Assembly (NCBI RefSeq): GCF_016658545.1
Contig: NZ_JACVZC010000027.1
Span: 1-58,106, forward strand
Length of the DNA: 58,106 bases
Direction: 5' to 3'
From: Pseudomonas sp. S37
GTDB taxonomy: Bacteria > Pseudomonadota > Gammaproteobacteria > Pseudomonadales > Pseudomonadaceae
Below, in pieces: positions 33,447 through 40,834 of the stretch. How positions within the stretch are numbered: the stretch's first letter is position 1; every line of letters starts with the position of its first letter. The notes beneath the pieces are model-generated. The model was not told the DNA's origin. It saw only the letters and a list, made by a program, of their open reading frames with translations, and searched no databases. The position numbers and the translations under genes were made by a program.

Positions 33447-36400
33447 TGCGGGCCTCCGTTCTGGGCGAAACGCGCTTCGTCCACAAGAAAGATGTCCTTG
33501 GGCAGGCGGAAACTGCGCAGCTTGAGCAGTGCCAGCGGGCCTTCGCCCAGCTCCGTACGCAGGTGCCAGGTCAGGCCCAGGCCGTCCGGCGCGCTCAGTA
33601 CCACCCGAAAGCGGCTGTCGCCGTCATCCAGCGAGGTGACGGTGGCCTCCTCCAGCAGGCGTATCAAACCCCAGGTGCCCTGGTAGTCCGCATACAGCCG
33701 TTCGCCACCATGGATACCGGTCCAGGTCAGGCTGATGCCGGGGTGGTCACCCTGCCCTGGCCAGCTAAAGCGCTGCCAGCGCTCACGCTGGTTGAAATAA
33801 TGATGCTTCTCGCCGTTGAGCACGAAGCTGGTTTGCACCAGGTCCTGCACGGGTTTGCCGCGCAGCTCGAAGCTCATGCCCATGCCCCCGTCGGTATAGA
33901 GCACATCCGCCAACTGGCTGAGTTGGTTGATTGCTTCCAGAAAGGCAGGGTTGAAACGCAAGCCCTGACTCTGCCGAGGATCGATGACCCAGCGGCTGCC
34001 CTCCTTGCGTACCAGGCCGCTGAGCTGCTGATTGAGAAACTGCTCGATACGCCCGGAGTCGGCGCGAATCATCTGCCCGAGCATGGGCAACGATGCATCG
34101 CTGCTGGAAGCGGCAAAGGGGTAGCGGTTGTCGAAGGCGGCGTGCCACTCATCGACGATGGCGCGCTGCCAGTCCCGGTTTAGGCCAACAGAAGACGGCT
34201 GCAGGATCTGCTGCCAGGCCTGCGTCAACGGCTGCACAAACAGCGCATGGGCTACAGGCCCCCACTCGGCGCCCAGGCTTGCGGCAATCAGGCTGCCGTA
34301 AGCCTGCGCATCGGTCAGGTCGACGCCCTTGCCTTGAAACACGGTTTGCGCCAGCGCTTGCGTCATGGCCTGCGGGTCTGGGGCGTTGGTGATCTGCTGA
34401 AGCTTCAGTCGCACGCTGGTGACGCGGGTGAGGAAGGCTTGCAGGGTCAGATGGTCATTGCCGGATCGGCCTTCGAGGTCTTTGCCCAGCAAGGCCATCA
34501 GTGGGCCGAACGTGCTGTCGAGTGGGCCGTCCGAGGTTTGAACAAGCTGGTCGACCATCGGTGCGGCTTTCTGCCCGACCAGCTTCTGCGCCGACTCGAT
34601 CAGTGAGTCGGCCAGCGCCTGGCCACGGACACCTGCCTGGCCTTGGTAACTTAAGGTGTTCATCAGGGCGATCAGGGGCGATTGGCGGGCATCGCTCATC
34701 ACCGTCAATTGGGTGATCACATCATGCAGGCTTGTGCTCTGCTGCCAACGCAGGCTGTTGAGAAAGGCCAGCCAGGCACTGCTGTAATCCCGAAAATAGC
34801 GTGCGGTCAGCCGCTCTTTCAGTTGCTCAGGGCTCAGTTCGCCCGCGACATCGCCCACGTTGTCGCTCAGTACCCAGTCGATTTCTTCACGGCGTGCCTT
34901 GGCGGCATCATCGATGGCAGACCGGACCTGGCCCTCCCAGGCTTCGCGGGTGAACACGCCGGGGACTTGACCGCGGCTGGTGAACAGGGAGGTTGCGTCC
35001 GTGTCACCGACCATCTGCTGCAAGCCCATTGGGGCATAGTGGTTCGCGGCGGTGTCGAGGACGTGCTGGTACAGCGTGGCTTCGGCGTTGCGCTGCCCCA
35101 GTTCACCGAGCAGCACCTGGCGAACCTGGCCAATCAACCTGGGGTTGGCCTTGATTGCCCATTCCGGGTGGTTGGGTAGGTGCTCGGCGTAGAACCGCCA
35201 CATGGCTGGCTGGTTTGCGCCCACACTTCCGACCAGAAATTCTGCATCAGCCTTCTCCGGGCGGGCCAACATCAGGTAGGCCTTGAGCTGGGCATAGGCC
35301 TGCTGCGCTCGCTCAGCACGTGCCGGGCTACCTGGTGCGAGCTTGACCAGTGCGGTGAGTTGTCTCTCCAAGTCGGACGCTACCGGGTCACGAAGCAGGC
35401 GTTCATTGGCTTCGACATACAGCGGCCAAACCGCCGTACGCAGGTCATCAGAGCGGTTCAGGCCAAAGCGTTGGTACCAAGGTGCTCCATGCTCGCTGCG
35501 GTAGCTCAGGCGGGACAGTTCACGTACCAGCTCAGCCAGGGCGTGCGACGGATCGCTACCGACCTCTGGCTGTTGCAGCGCCCGATAGGCAGCTTCCACA
35601 CGGCCGACTTCGACACGATTGCTGGTGAATGAAACCAACAAACCAATGCCCCAGACAGCGGCTAGCCCGAGCGCCGAGGCGTAGGCGATTCTTAGCGGGT
35701 TCCAACCCAATCTACGAGGTCGGGCAGAACGGTCACTGAGAACTCCAGACCAAGCAGGATCTTCAGGCCAATGGTGCTCAAGCACCTTCGGCGAATTTCG
35801 TCGAGTCCGCAGGCTGAACCAAAGGCCCCTGAGTTGTACACCTCGAACGGCCCTACCTGACAATGATTCCAGCACGTGGCGCCAAAGTACTGCGCCGTCG
35901 CCCTGTAGGCCGCGTGCAAGTCGCAGCAGGAAGTCGTGGTCCGCACGGCTCTGCATCTGCGCCAAACCCTGCTCGCGCATCCTGCGTTGCAGGTCGCCCA
36001 CACGTTCATCCCAGTGAGCAACAGATCGTTGGCCTGGCAGCGTACAACCGACCGCTGTCACATTACGCCCTGGCTGCTCCCAGTCACTTTCGCAGACGCG
36101 CCACAGGTGCAAAGGTAGTGCCCTGCCAAAATAGCGGCCTATGTCTTGCAGTCGGCGAAAACTGCTACTCATTGAACTGCGGTCATCGGTTTGACGATCA
36201 GTTAGCGCCCAGACGAGCGCATCAATACCCCGCCAACCGAACTGCCGTCGCCATTTTTCGAGCAACTGAGTGTCTAGAGTAGTTGAAACGCTCCCCCCAT
36301 AAAGCAGTACGACGCTTCGCGCTTCCAGCCAGAGCTCATCGACCAACCCAGGTGCAATGGAGTTCACCTCGGAGGGCCCTCCAACCACCAATAGCAAATC

Positions 36401-36772
36401 CACCTTTCGGCGCCATAACCAACCGTAGCGCTGGTGCAAGAGCCAGCGAATTTTAGCGATATTTTCAGGAGTCATATCATCCTGAGAAACGAACACCGGT
36501 TTGCTCTCCGATGCAAAGCCGCTTTTTTTTACAACTAAGCGGGCGTAAGCCAAGCCCCCTATACGACGTATGAAAATCCAGCCGCAGGCCCCTGCAATAA
36601 ATACAAAAACACCGACAACAAAAATCAACCAAAATAACTCTTCGCTCTTGCCAAAGCCGAAAAAACCGCCACCCCCCTCAAAACGAAGCAATAGCAATCC
36701 GCATAGCACCAGAAACACAACAAACACTAGAGCGCAAATTAACGCAACCAGCCCCACTCGCTTCTTATTCAT
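33443..36772 (-). CDS. tssM: T6SS inner-membrane protein TssM (IcmF), degenerate Walker A
   Basis: The 1109-residue TssM has two N-terminal membrane spans (VGLVALICALVFVVFLVL and LFWLIFVVGVFVFIAGA), a cytosolic domain, a third span near residue 390 (ASALGLAAVWGIGLLVSF) and a long periplasmic IcmF/DUF1215 region that ends in a beta domain able to bind TssJ. Where many TssM carry a Walker A loop, this one reads LLVVGGPSEVNSIAPG, without the GKT or GKS lysine, so it is unlikely to hydrolyse nucleotide. AGGGG lies five bases before ATG 36772. TssL, its normal partner, is not in the window. Confidence 0.9.
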   Translation of the reverse strand: MNKKRVGLVALICALVFVVFLVLCGLLLLRFEGGGGFFGFGKSEELFWLIFVVGVFVFIAGACGWIFIRRIGGLAYARLVVKKSGFASESKPVFVSQDDMTPENIAKIRWLLHQRYGWLWRRKVDLLLVVGGPSEVNSIAPGLVDELWLEARSVVLLYGGSVSTTLDTQLLEKWRRQFGWRGIDALVWALTDRQTDDRSSMSSSFRRLQDIGRYFGRALPLHLWRVCESDWEQPGRNVTAVGCTLPGQRSVAHWDERVGDLQRRMREQGLAQMQSRADHDFLLRLARGLQGDGAVLWRHVLESLSGRAVRGVQLRGLWFSLRTRRNSPKVLEHHWPEDPAWSGVLSDRSARPRRLGWNPLRIAYASALGLAAVWGIGLLVSFTSNRVEVGRVEAAYRALQQPEVGSDPSHALAELVRELSRLSYRSEHGAPWYQRFGLNRSDDLRTAVWPLYVEANERLLRDPVASDLERQLTALVKLAPGSPARAERAQQAYAQLKAYLMLARPEKADAEFLVGSVGANQPAMWRFYAEHLPNHPEWAIKANPRLIGQVRQVLLGELGQRNAEATLYQHVLDTAANHYAPMGLQQMVGDTDATSLFTSRGQVPGVFTREAWEGQVRSAIDDAAKARREEIDWVLSDNVGDVAGELSPEQLKERLTARYFRDYSSAWLAFLNSLRWQQSTSLHDVITQLTVMSDARQSPLIALMNTLSYQGQAGVRGQALADSLIESAQKLVGQKAAPMVDQLVQTSDGPLDSTFGPLMALLGKDLEGRSGNDHLTLQAFLTRVTSVRLKLQQITNAPDPQAMTQALAQTVFQGKGVDLTDAQAYGSLIAASLGAEWGPVAHALFVQPLTQAWQQILQPSSVGLNRDWQRAIVDEWHAAFDNRYPFAASSSDASLPMLGQMIRADSGRIEQFLNQQLSGLVRKEGSRWVIDPRQSQGLRFNPAFLEAINQLSQLADVLYTDGGMGMSFELRGKPVQDLVQTSFVLNGEKHHYFNQRERWQRFSWPGQGDHPGISLTWTGIHGGERLYADYQGTWGLIRLLEEATVTSLDDGDSRFRVVLSAPDGLGLTWHLRTELGEGPLALLKLRSFRLPKDIFLVDEARFAQNGGPQ

Positions 36773-36780
36773 AAGAACCC

Positions 36781-38001
36781 CTAGTGAAAAAGTGGTGAGG
36801 CAGGTGTGACTACGAACACCCATATATCAGATCTTGAAAAAACCTCTCCACTGACAACGAACTGCGCGCCCGCCCCGGCCTGAATAGCTTGTGTTACGAT
36901 AGTGATTACCAGCCAAGGGGCCACGTTACCTGCATGTCCGAGAAGCAAATCCAGATCATGCATATTTTTACCTACGCTATCTGGCAACCGTGCGCCCGCA
37001 ATCATCATTGCCACCAACGAACTCAGGTGAACATCAACTCCTACCCTCCATACATGCTCAACCGACGAGGCCTCTATGGGTACCCAACCTAACGCCTGCA
37101 GCGCGCAATCACTAGCCTCGCAACTAGGCCCTCGTATCAATTCAGGGCGATGTATAAAAGCAATCGGAGTATGGTAGCGCGGAGCCTCACTGCCTCCAAG
37201 CAGCAGCCCTGTTACAACTTCAGCAGTTCCCTTGGGTTGCTCAGGAAGAAACTGAAACGCGACCACAAGGAGAATGGCATTTTGCCCACAATCTTGATCT
37301 AGCCATTTATCTACAACACCTAAACCCGAGTCATCAATAGCCACTAAGGACTGTCTTATGCCAGACTGCCTCCAAACATACTGCCAGATACGGCGCAATC
37401 TCCCCTCTTCCAGTTCACTGTCCGACTCCAACAAAAAATTGAGTACTAGGTCATCTGGCATTTTTGACAAGGTCCGTGCCAGGTCACATAAAACCACCGT
37501 AAGAGCTTCAATCAGTACACTCTCAGGATCAGCATCACCATCGCTTTGTAAACGGCTATGGCGCACTGGAGCACCATCCAGCCTGAAAGGTTGTGTTCTG
37601 ATCACTTTCTCACCTGACATTAAGCCCGCCATTCGCTGTTCGTCTATTGCGCCCTGTGGACTAAAGGCCGTGCACATTCGAGCCTCAAGCACTTGTAACG
37701 AGCGTCGACCTTTTTGATACCTAAGCCTCAAATCTTGAGCACGCGCGTCGTCCCACCCATCAGCAAGGCGGACCTGATTGATATAAGTCAGCCCCCGCAC
37801 ACAGACGGATGTTAGCCAGATCAAAAATGAGACACCAAACACTGCCCACAGGTTTTCCCTTCGACCCCAATAATTCGCAAATAAAAAATCAAACAATAAA
37901 CCTACAAGCATGAGCACAAGTAAAAAACTTGCCCACAGTAATAAACGGGGGCGTTTCGGCCTTAGAGCCAACCCTGGAACATCCTCAAGCCCAACAGCCA
38001 T
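36781..38001 (-). CDS. unrecognised T6SS-cluster membrane protein
   Basis: A 406-residue protein of no recognised family. It has two membrane spans in the first 90 residues (RLLLWASFLLVLMLVGLL and WAVFGVSFLIWLTSV), then a large soluble domain. That domain has an acidic patch (LESDSELEEGRLRR) and short hydrophobic stretches near the end. It lies between the PAAR gene (start and stop overlap as TAATG at 38001) and tssM (8 bases away), so it is certainly translated with them. The base composition is lower in GC than the tss genes. A membrane-complex or effector-loading role is plausible, but nothing in the sequence proves it. Confidence 0.7.
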   Translation of the reverse strand: MAVGLEDVPGLALRPKRPRLLLWASFLLVLMLVGLLFDFLFANYWGRRENLWAVFGVSFLIWLTSVCVRGLTYINQVRLADGWDDARAQDLRLRYQKGRRSLQVLEARMCTAFSPQGAIDEQRMAGLMSGEKVIRTQPFRLDGAPVRHSRLQSDGDADPESVLIEALTVVLCDLARTLSKMPDDLVLNFLLESDSELEEGRLRRIWQYVWRQSGIRQSLVAIDDSGLGVVDKWLDQDCGQNAILLVVAFQFLPEQPKGTAEVVTGLLLGGSEAPRYHTPIAFIHRPELIRGPSCEASDCALQALGWVPIEASSVEHVWRVGVDVHLSSLVAMMIAGARLPDSVGKNMHDLDLLLGHAGNVAPWLVITIVTQAIQAGAGAQFVVSGEVFSRSDIWVFVVTPASPLFH

Positions 38002-38267
38002 TATCCACTCACCCCGGCGCTCATCAAGGACGATACTAAAGTGCATCCACATCCACAACGGTGTCCCTCAAAAGCAACCGGGAGGCCATCATCTATAAAA
38101 TCTTGACGTCCTTCTGCAACTGCCGCATTCCCATGCCCAACAACCGGGCAATATACGGGATCGCCCTCACGAGCGACCTGAACACCGTTGAACATCATTG
38201 ATGACGAGGAGGATAGAATTACACCACCGCCTGTGTTTTTATCCCCCACTCGAATTATCCCTTTCAT
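38001..38267 (-). CDS. T6SS PAAR-repeat spike-tip protein
   Basis: An 88-residue PAAR protein that caps the VgrG spike. The fold is recognisable from its glycine-rich turns and metal-binding pattern: a start GIIRVGDKNTGGGVI, then FNGVQVAREGDPVYCPVVGHG, and a late C-G-C-G-C motif with a preceding His that can bind zinc. A GAGGT site lies six bases before ATG 38267. It is a stand-alone PAAR without toxin extension, next to a separate effector gene. Confidence 0.9.
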   Translation of the reverse strand: MKGIIRVGDKNTGGGVILSSSSSMMFNGVQVAREGDPVYCPVVGHGNAAVAEGRQDFIDDGLPVAFEGHRCGCGCTLVSSLMSAGVSG

Positions 38268-38299
38268 GGCTATACCTCTAAAGCTGTTTAAAAACGCAC

Positions 38300-38923
38300 T
38301 TACTCGGCCTCGCTACACTCAAACACATCCGAAGCACAAAATAACTCCCCACACACTCTATAAAGTGTAGAGCTCAACGAACGACCATAAGTATCTTTCC
38401 TGCTAAACCATTCAATCGAAAAGCCATCTTGATTCCATTCAATAGAGGAGAAGTCATTATCTTGCTCCTCTAGCCCTGAGTTCTGGCTAGCCAGCGAAAT
38501 GGACTCTAAGCAACTGCTCACCAAAATTCTGGAACTCATCTTGCCATTGCTTCTCATTATCTGAAGCCACACCTCAGCACCCGAACCGCACCCTCCCTCT
38601 GGGTTGCCTGGACTGGAATCTGCAACCTGAAGAACAGAAAAATATCCATTCACACCGACATAGTGCTGCACGCCATCAAAGAATACCCCCCTAACTTCGA
38701 CAGGCACTTTAAATATTTGCTCACCGCCCGACTTCGTCTTCACCACCACCTTGCCATTTTTTGCTTCAAACCAAGGCAGTTCGCTTGCGGAGGCAGTGAC
38801 ACATGCCACAGCCAAGTAAAAAGCTGCAAAGACTGCTACTCCTTTACTCTTTAAGGACGTGATCAGCGTAACAAACCCCGCTGTATTGCCACGGATGATC
38901 CGCTGACTGCCCCTTACCGCCAT
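38300..38923 (-). CDS. probable periplasmic immunity protein of the T6SS effector
   Basis: A protein of up to 207 residues with a hydrophobic signal-like segment (KGVAVFAAFYLAVACVTASA) and then a soluble, cysteine-bearing domain of about 155 residues without recognised family. The start is uncertain. ATG 38923 gives a long n-region and overlaps the effector gene by 80 bases. AGGAG right after the effector stop would suit a start in the next dozen codons, but no canonical start codon exists there except a late TTG. Position downstream of a predicted peptidoglycan-degrading effector and export to the periplasm are what an immunity protein needs. Confidence 0.6.
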   Translation of the reverse strand: MAVRGSQRIIRGNTAGFVTLITSLKSKGVAVFAAFYLAVACVTASASELPWFEAKNGKVVVKTKSGGEQIFKVPVEVRGVFFDGVQHYVGVNGYFSVLQVADSSPGNPEGGCGSGAEVWLQIMRSNGKMSSRILVSSCLESISLASQNSGLEEQDNDFSSIEWNQDGFSIEWFSRKDTYGRSLSSTLYRVCGELFCASDVFECSEAE

Positions 38924-39821
38924 CCTTGTACTTCTCTTTATCTCTCTCATGCAGTTCAGCCTCTGTCTTCCCTTCATTTTTATCCTTACTCATAGACCAA
39001 CCAATATTTCCAGTCGCAGAGTCACATAATAAGTTCTTCTTTCTAATCCAAACTTCTGCCTCTTGGTCCCACTGATGATATGAGCCACCATTCCAACGAC
39101 TAAATATCTCATGCATTAATTGGTCATCCGTGTACTCTCTACCTTGCTGACCGAGATATTTTTTTGCTGCCGCGACCTTTTCTTTGTATATAGTTGACCC
39201 ACCCAGAATATTTGCTTTCCAGCTCCATACCTGCTCGTAGCTCGGAGCAGGGTTAGTCATCTGCGTGATACCATACCCTTTATCAAAAGCGGCGATTGGC
39301 TCACCATCTAAATTGATAAAATGCTTGGTATTTGTTTCTTGCTCTAACAGCTTTTCGAAACCTTCCATATCTTCCAGTTCAGCAACGTACTGAGCGACCG
39401 TCTCCTTAGAAGGATTCACGCCCTTGATGACAACGGTTCTCCTTATACTCTCACGCCCATTTGTCACACCAACAGTTAGTCGCCCACCTAAAACTTCTCC
39501 CGAAAATTCCGCGACCCATACATTATTGCGCGTAACAAAGGAGCCTGACTGATTAAACGTCTGCAAGATACTATTCTTACGCGCCCGCTCTCTGAGACCG
39601 CTAACTTTCGCCTCCCATTCAACACTCCAAGACCAACTCAGATCATTTCCGTTGTTCCCCCTGACCTCAAAAGTAATGTCTGGAAGTTCGGCCTGATCTG
39701 TCAGATTGAATATCGAACTATCCGCAGGGCGCACCCAAGATAAACCTTCACCCGCAGAGAGCACCCTGACACGACTTCCGTCTCGCGCATTACTGCTCGC
39801 ACCATTAGAAACTTGCTGCAT
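38844..39821 (-). CDS. T6SS effector with lysozyme/transglycosylase-like domain
   Basis: A 325-residue protein without signal peptide. The N-terminal half (to about residue 145) is beta-rich and Ig-like. The C-terminal half has the helical lysozyme-like plan with a likely catalytic Glu in KLLEQETNTKHF. The segment GYGITQMTNPAPSYEQVWSW is typical of T6SS peptidoglycan glycosidases, where a Gly-Ile-x-Gln-x-Thr-x-Pro turn precedes a Trp-x-Trp-Lys helix. The start at 39821 has GAGG five bases upstream. It lies after the vgrG remnant and before its immunity candidate and a PAAR gene. GC content is lower than its neighbours, as usual for effector cargo. Confidence 0.72.
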   Translation of the reverse strand: MQQVSNGASSNARDGSRVRVLSAGEGLSWVRPADSSIFNLTDQAELPDITFEVRGNNGNDLSWSWSVEWEAKVSGLRERARKNSILQTFNQSGSFVTRNNVWVAEFSGEVLGGRLTVGVTNGRESIRRTVVIKGVNPSKETVAQYVAELEDMEGFEKLLEQETNTKHFINLDGEPIAAFDKGYGITQMTNPAPSYEQVWSWKANILGGSTIYKEKVAAAKKYLGQQGREYTDDQLMHEIFSRWNGGSYHQWDQEAEVWIRKKNLLCDSATGNIGWSMSKDKNEGKTEAELHERDKEKYKDGGKGQSADHPWQYSGVCYADHVLKE

Positions 39822-40036
39822 AACAACCTCACACATTATAATTTTGCGAACTAGACAAACCACCCAATCAGACACATATATTTAACGCACTCAAACCAGG
39901 GAGGACAACACGAGCAATGAGCACAACTAAAACCACTAACGCCGCCCATTTGCGTCGACTCAAAGAGACGCAGAAAACCATCAAACCATTGAACAGAGGA
40001 CCTAAGCCATTAACTTGCCAGCACGAACCGCCCCCT

Positions 40037-40834
40037 TTAATTATTTTTGTTTACTATTTCCCTACCGAAAACCAGCGAGAAGACTTCTTCTTTTGAAGTT
40101 CTTATTCGTTCGGTACACCCCTGCCCATCAGTCATACCTTCCCATATTTTACCGGACTCACTGACAACTCTGTATGGCATTCCTACTAATGGATTCTTTC
40201 CTTTTTCATCGAAAATTTGAAATTGCTCATCAAATTCCAGCGGCGGGACCACCGTCATTGGCAAACTGGCAACTGCAATATCTTTTGATGTTGCGCTCAA
40301 CCGTTCAAAGTGCGCCGATCTGATTAGGTAGTCGCCTTCTGTGCCTGATTCAATACTGCAGGCATCAATCGCTATGTAGCTGCCACCCGCATTAAGCGTA
40401 ATTTTCTTCTTGGCAATAATTCGTACTTCATCTTCAGTGCTAGCGATCTCTAATCCATGTCGAGCCATTAGCGACAACGCATCGTTCTGTGCCTGAACAC
40501 TCACCGGCCCTTGGTTGGCTATGAGCTTGATACCCAACTTGCGAACAAACACACTAAGCCCCTGCCCCACACCCACGAACAAGCGCTTGACCACACTCAT
40601 ATCGGCTTCGGCACCCGCGTTGAGCATCAGGTTTTTCTGGGCAGCCAGTTGCAGATGCCCGCCACTGCTCAGCGAGATACCTTGCCTTGCACTGAGCAAC
40701 AATACGGAAGACTTGAGTTGTTCCAGATCCTGCTTGAGCAGATCCAATTGAGCCTGAACATCCGCGGGCTGGGGCGAGTGCCACACTACTGCTGATGCCG
40801 CTGCAGCGGGTTTGGCCGTTGAGGAAGCGTTCAT
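40037..40834 (-). CDS. C-terminal fragment of VgrG (DUF2345 and extension)
   Basis: A 265-residue ORF that is the C-terminal third of a VgrG spike protein. The DUF2345 beta-helix shows repeated strands (QGISLSSGGHLQLAAQ, NLMLNAGAEADM, DEVRIIAKKKITLNAG). It ends in an extension of about 60 residues (FQIFDEKGKNPLVGMPYRVV) resembling transthyretin-like adaptors that carry effectors. The N-terminal gp27-like part and the gp5 OB-fold are missing. Its ATG lies inside a vgrG-derived sequence read in another frame by the chimeric ORF, so this is a remnant of a larger gene, not an independent protein by design. Confidence 0.7.
   Translation of the reverse strand: MNASSTAKPAAAASAVVWHSPQPADVQAQLDLLKQDLEQLKSSVLLLSARQGISLSSGGHLQLAAQKNLMLNAGAEADMSVVKRLFVGVGQGLSVFVRKLGIKLIANQGPVSVQAQNDALSLMARHGLEIASTEDEVRIIAKKKITLNAGGSYIAIDACSIESGTEGDYLIRSAHFERLSATSKDIAVASLPMTVVPPLEFDEQFQIFDEKGKNPLVGMPYRVVSESGKIWEGMTDGQGCTERIRTSKEEVFSLVFGREIVNKNN

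Noticed and set aside
39868..39981. 37-codon minus-strand frame with one hydrophobic helix between the vgrG remnant and the effector
   Set aside because: No ribosome-binding site and no family; could be a small membrane protein, but the evidence is too thin to call.
39917..40099. 60-codon plus-strand ORF between effector and vgrG remnant
   Set aside because: GGAGGA is too far from the ATG and the frame overlaps the end of the VgrG fragment on the other strand.
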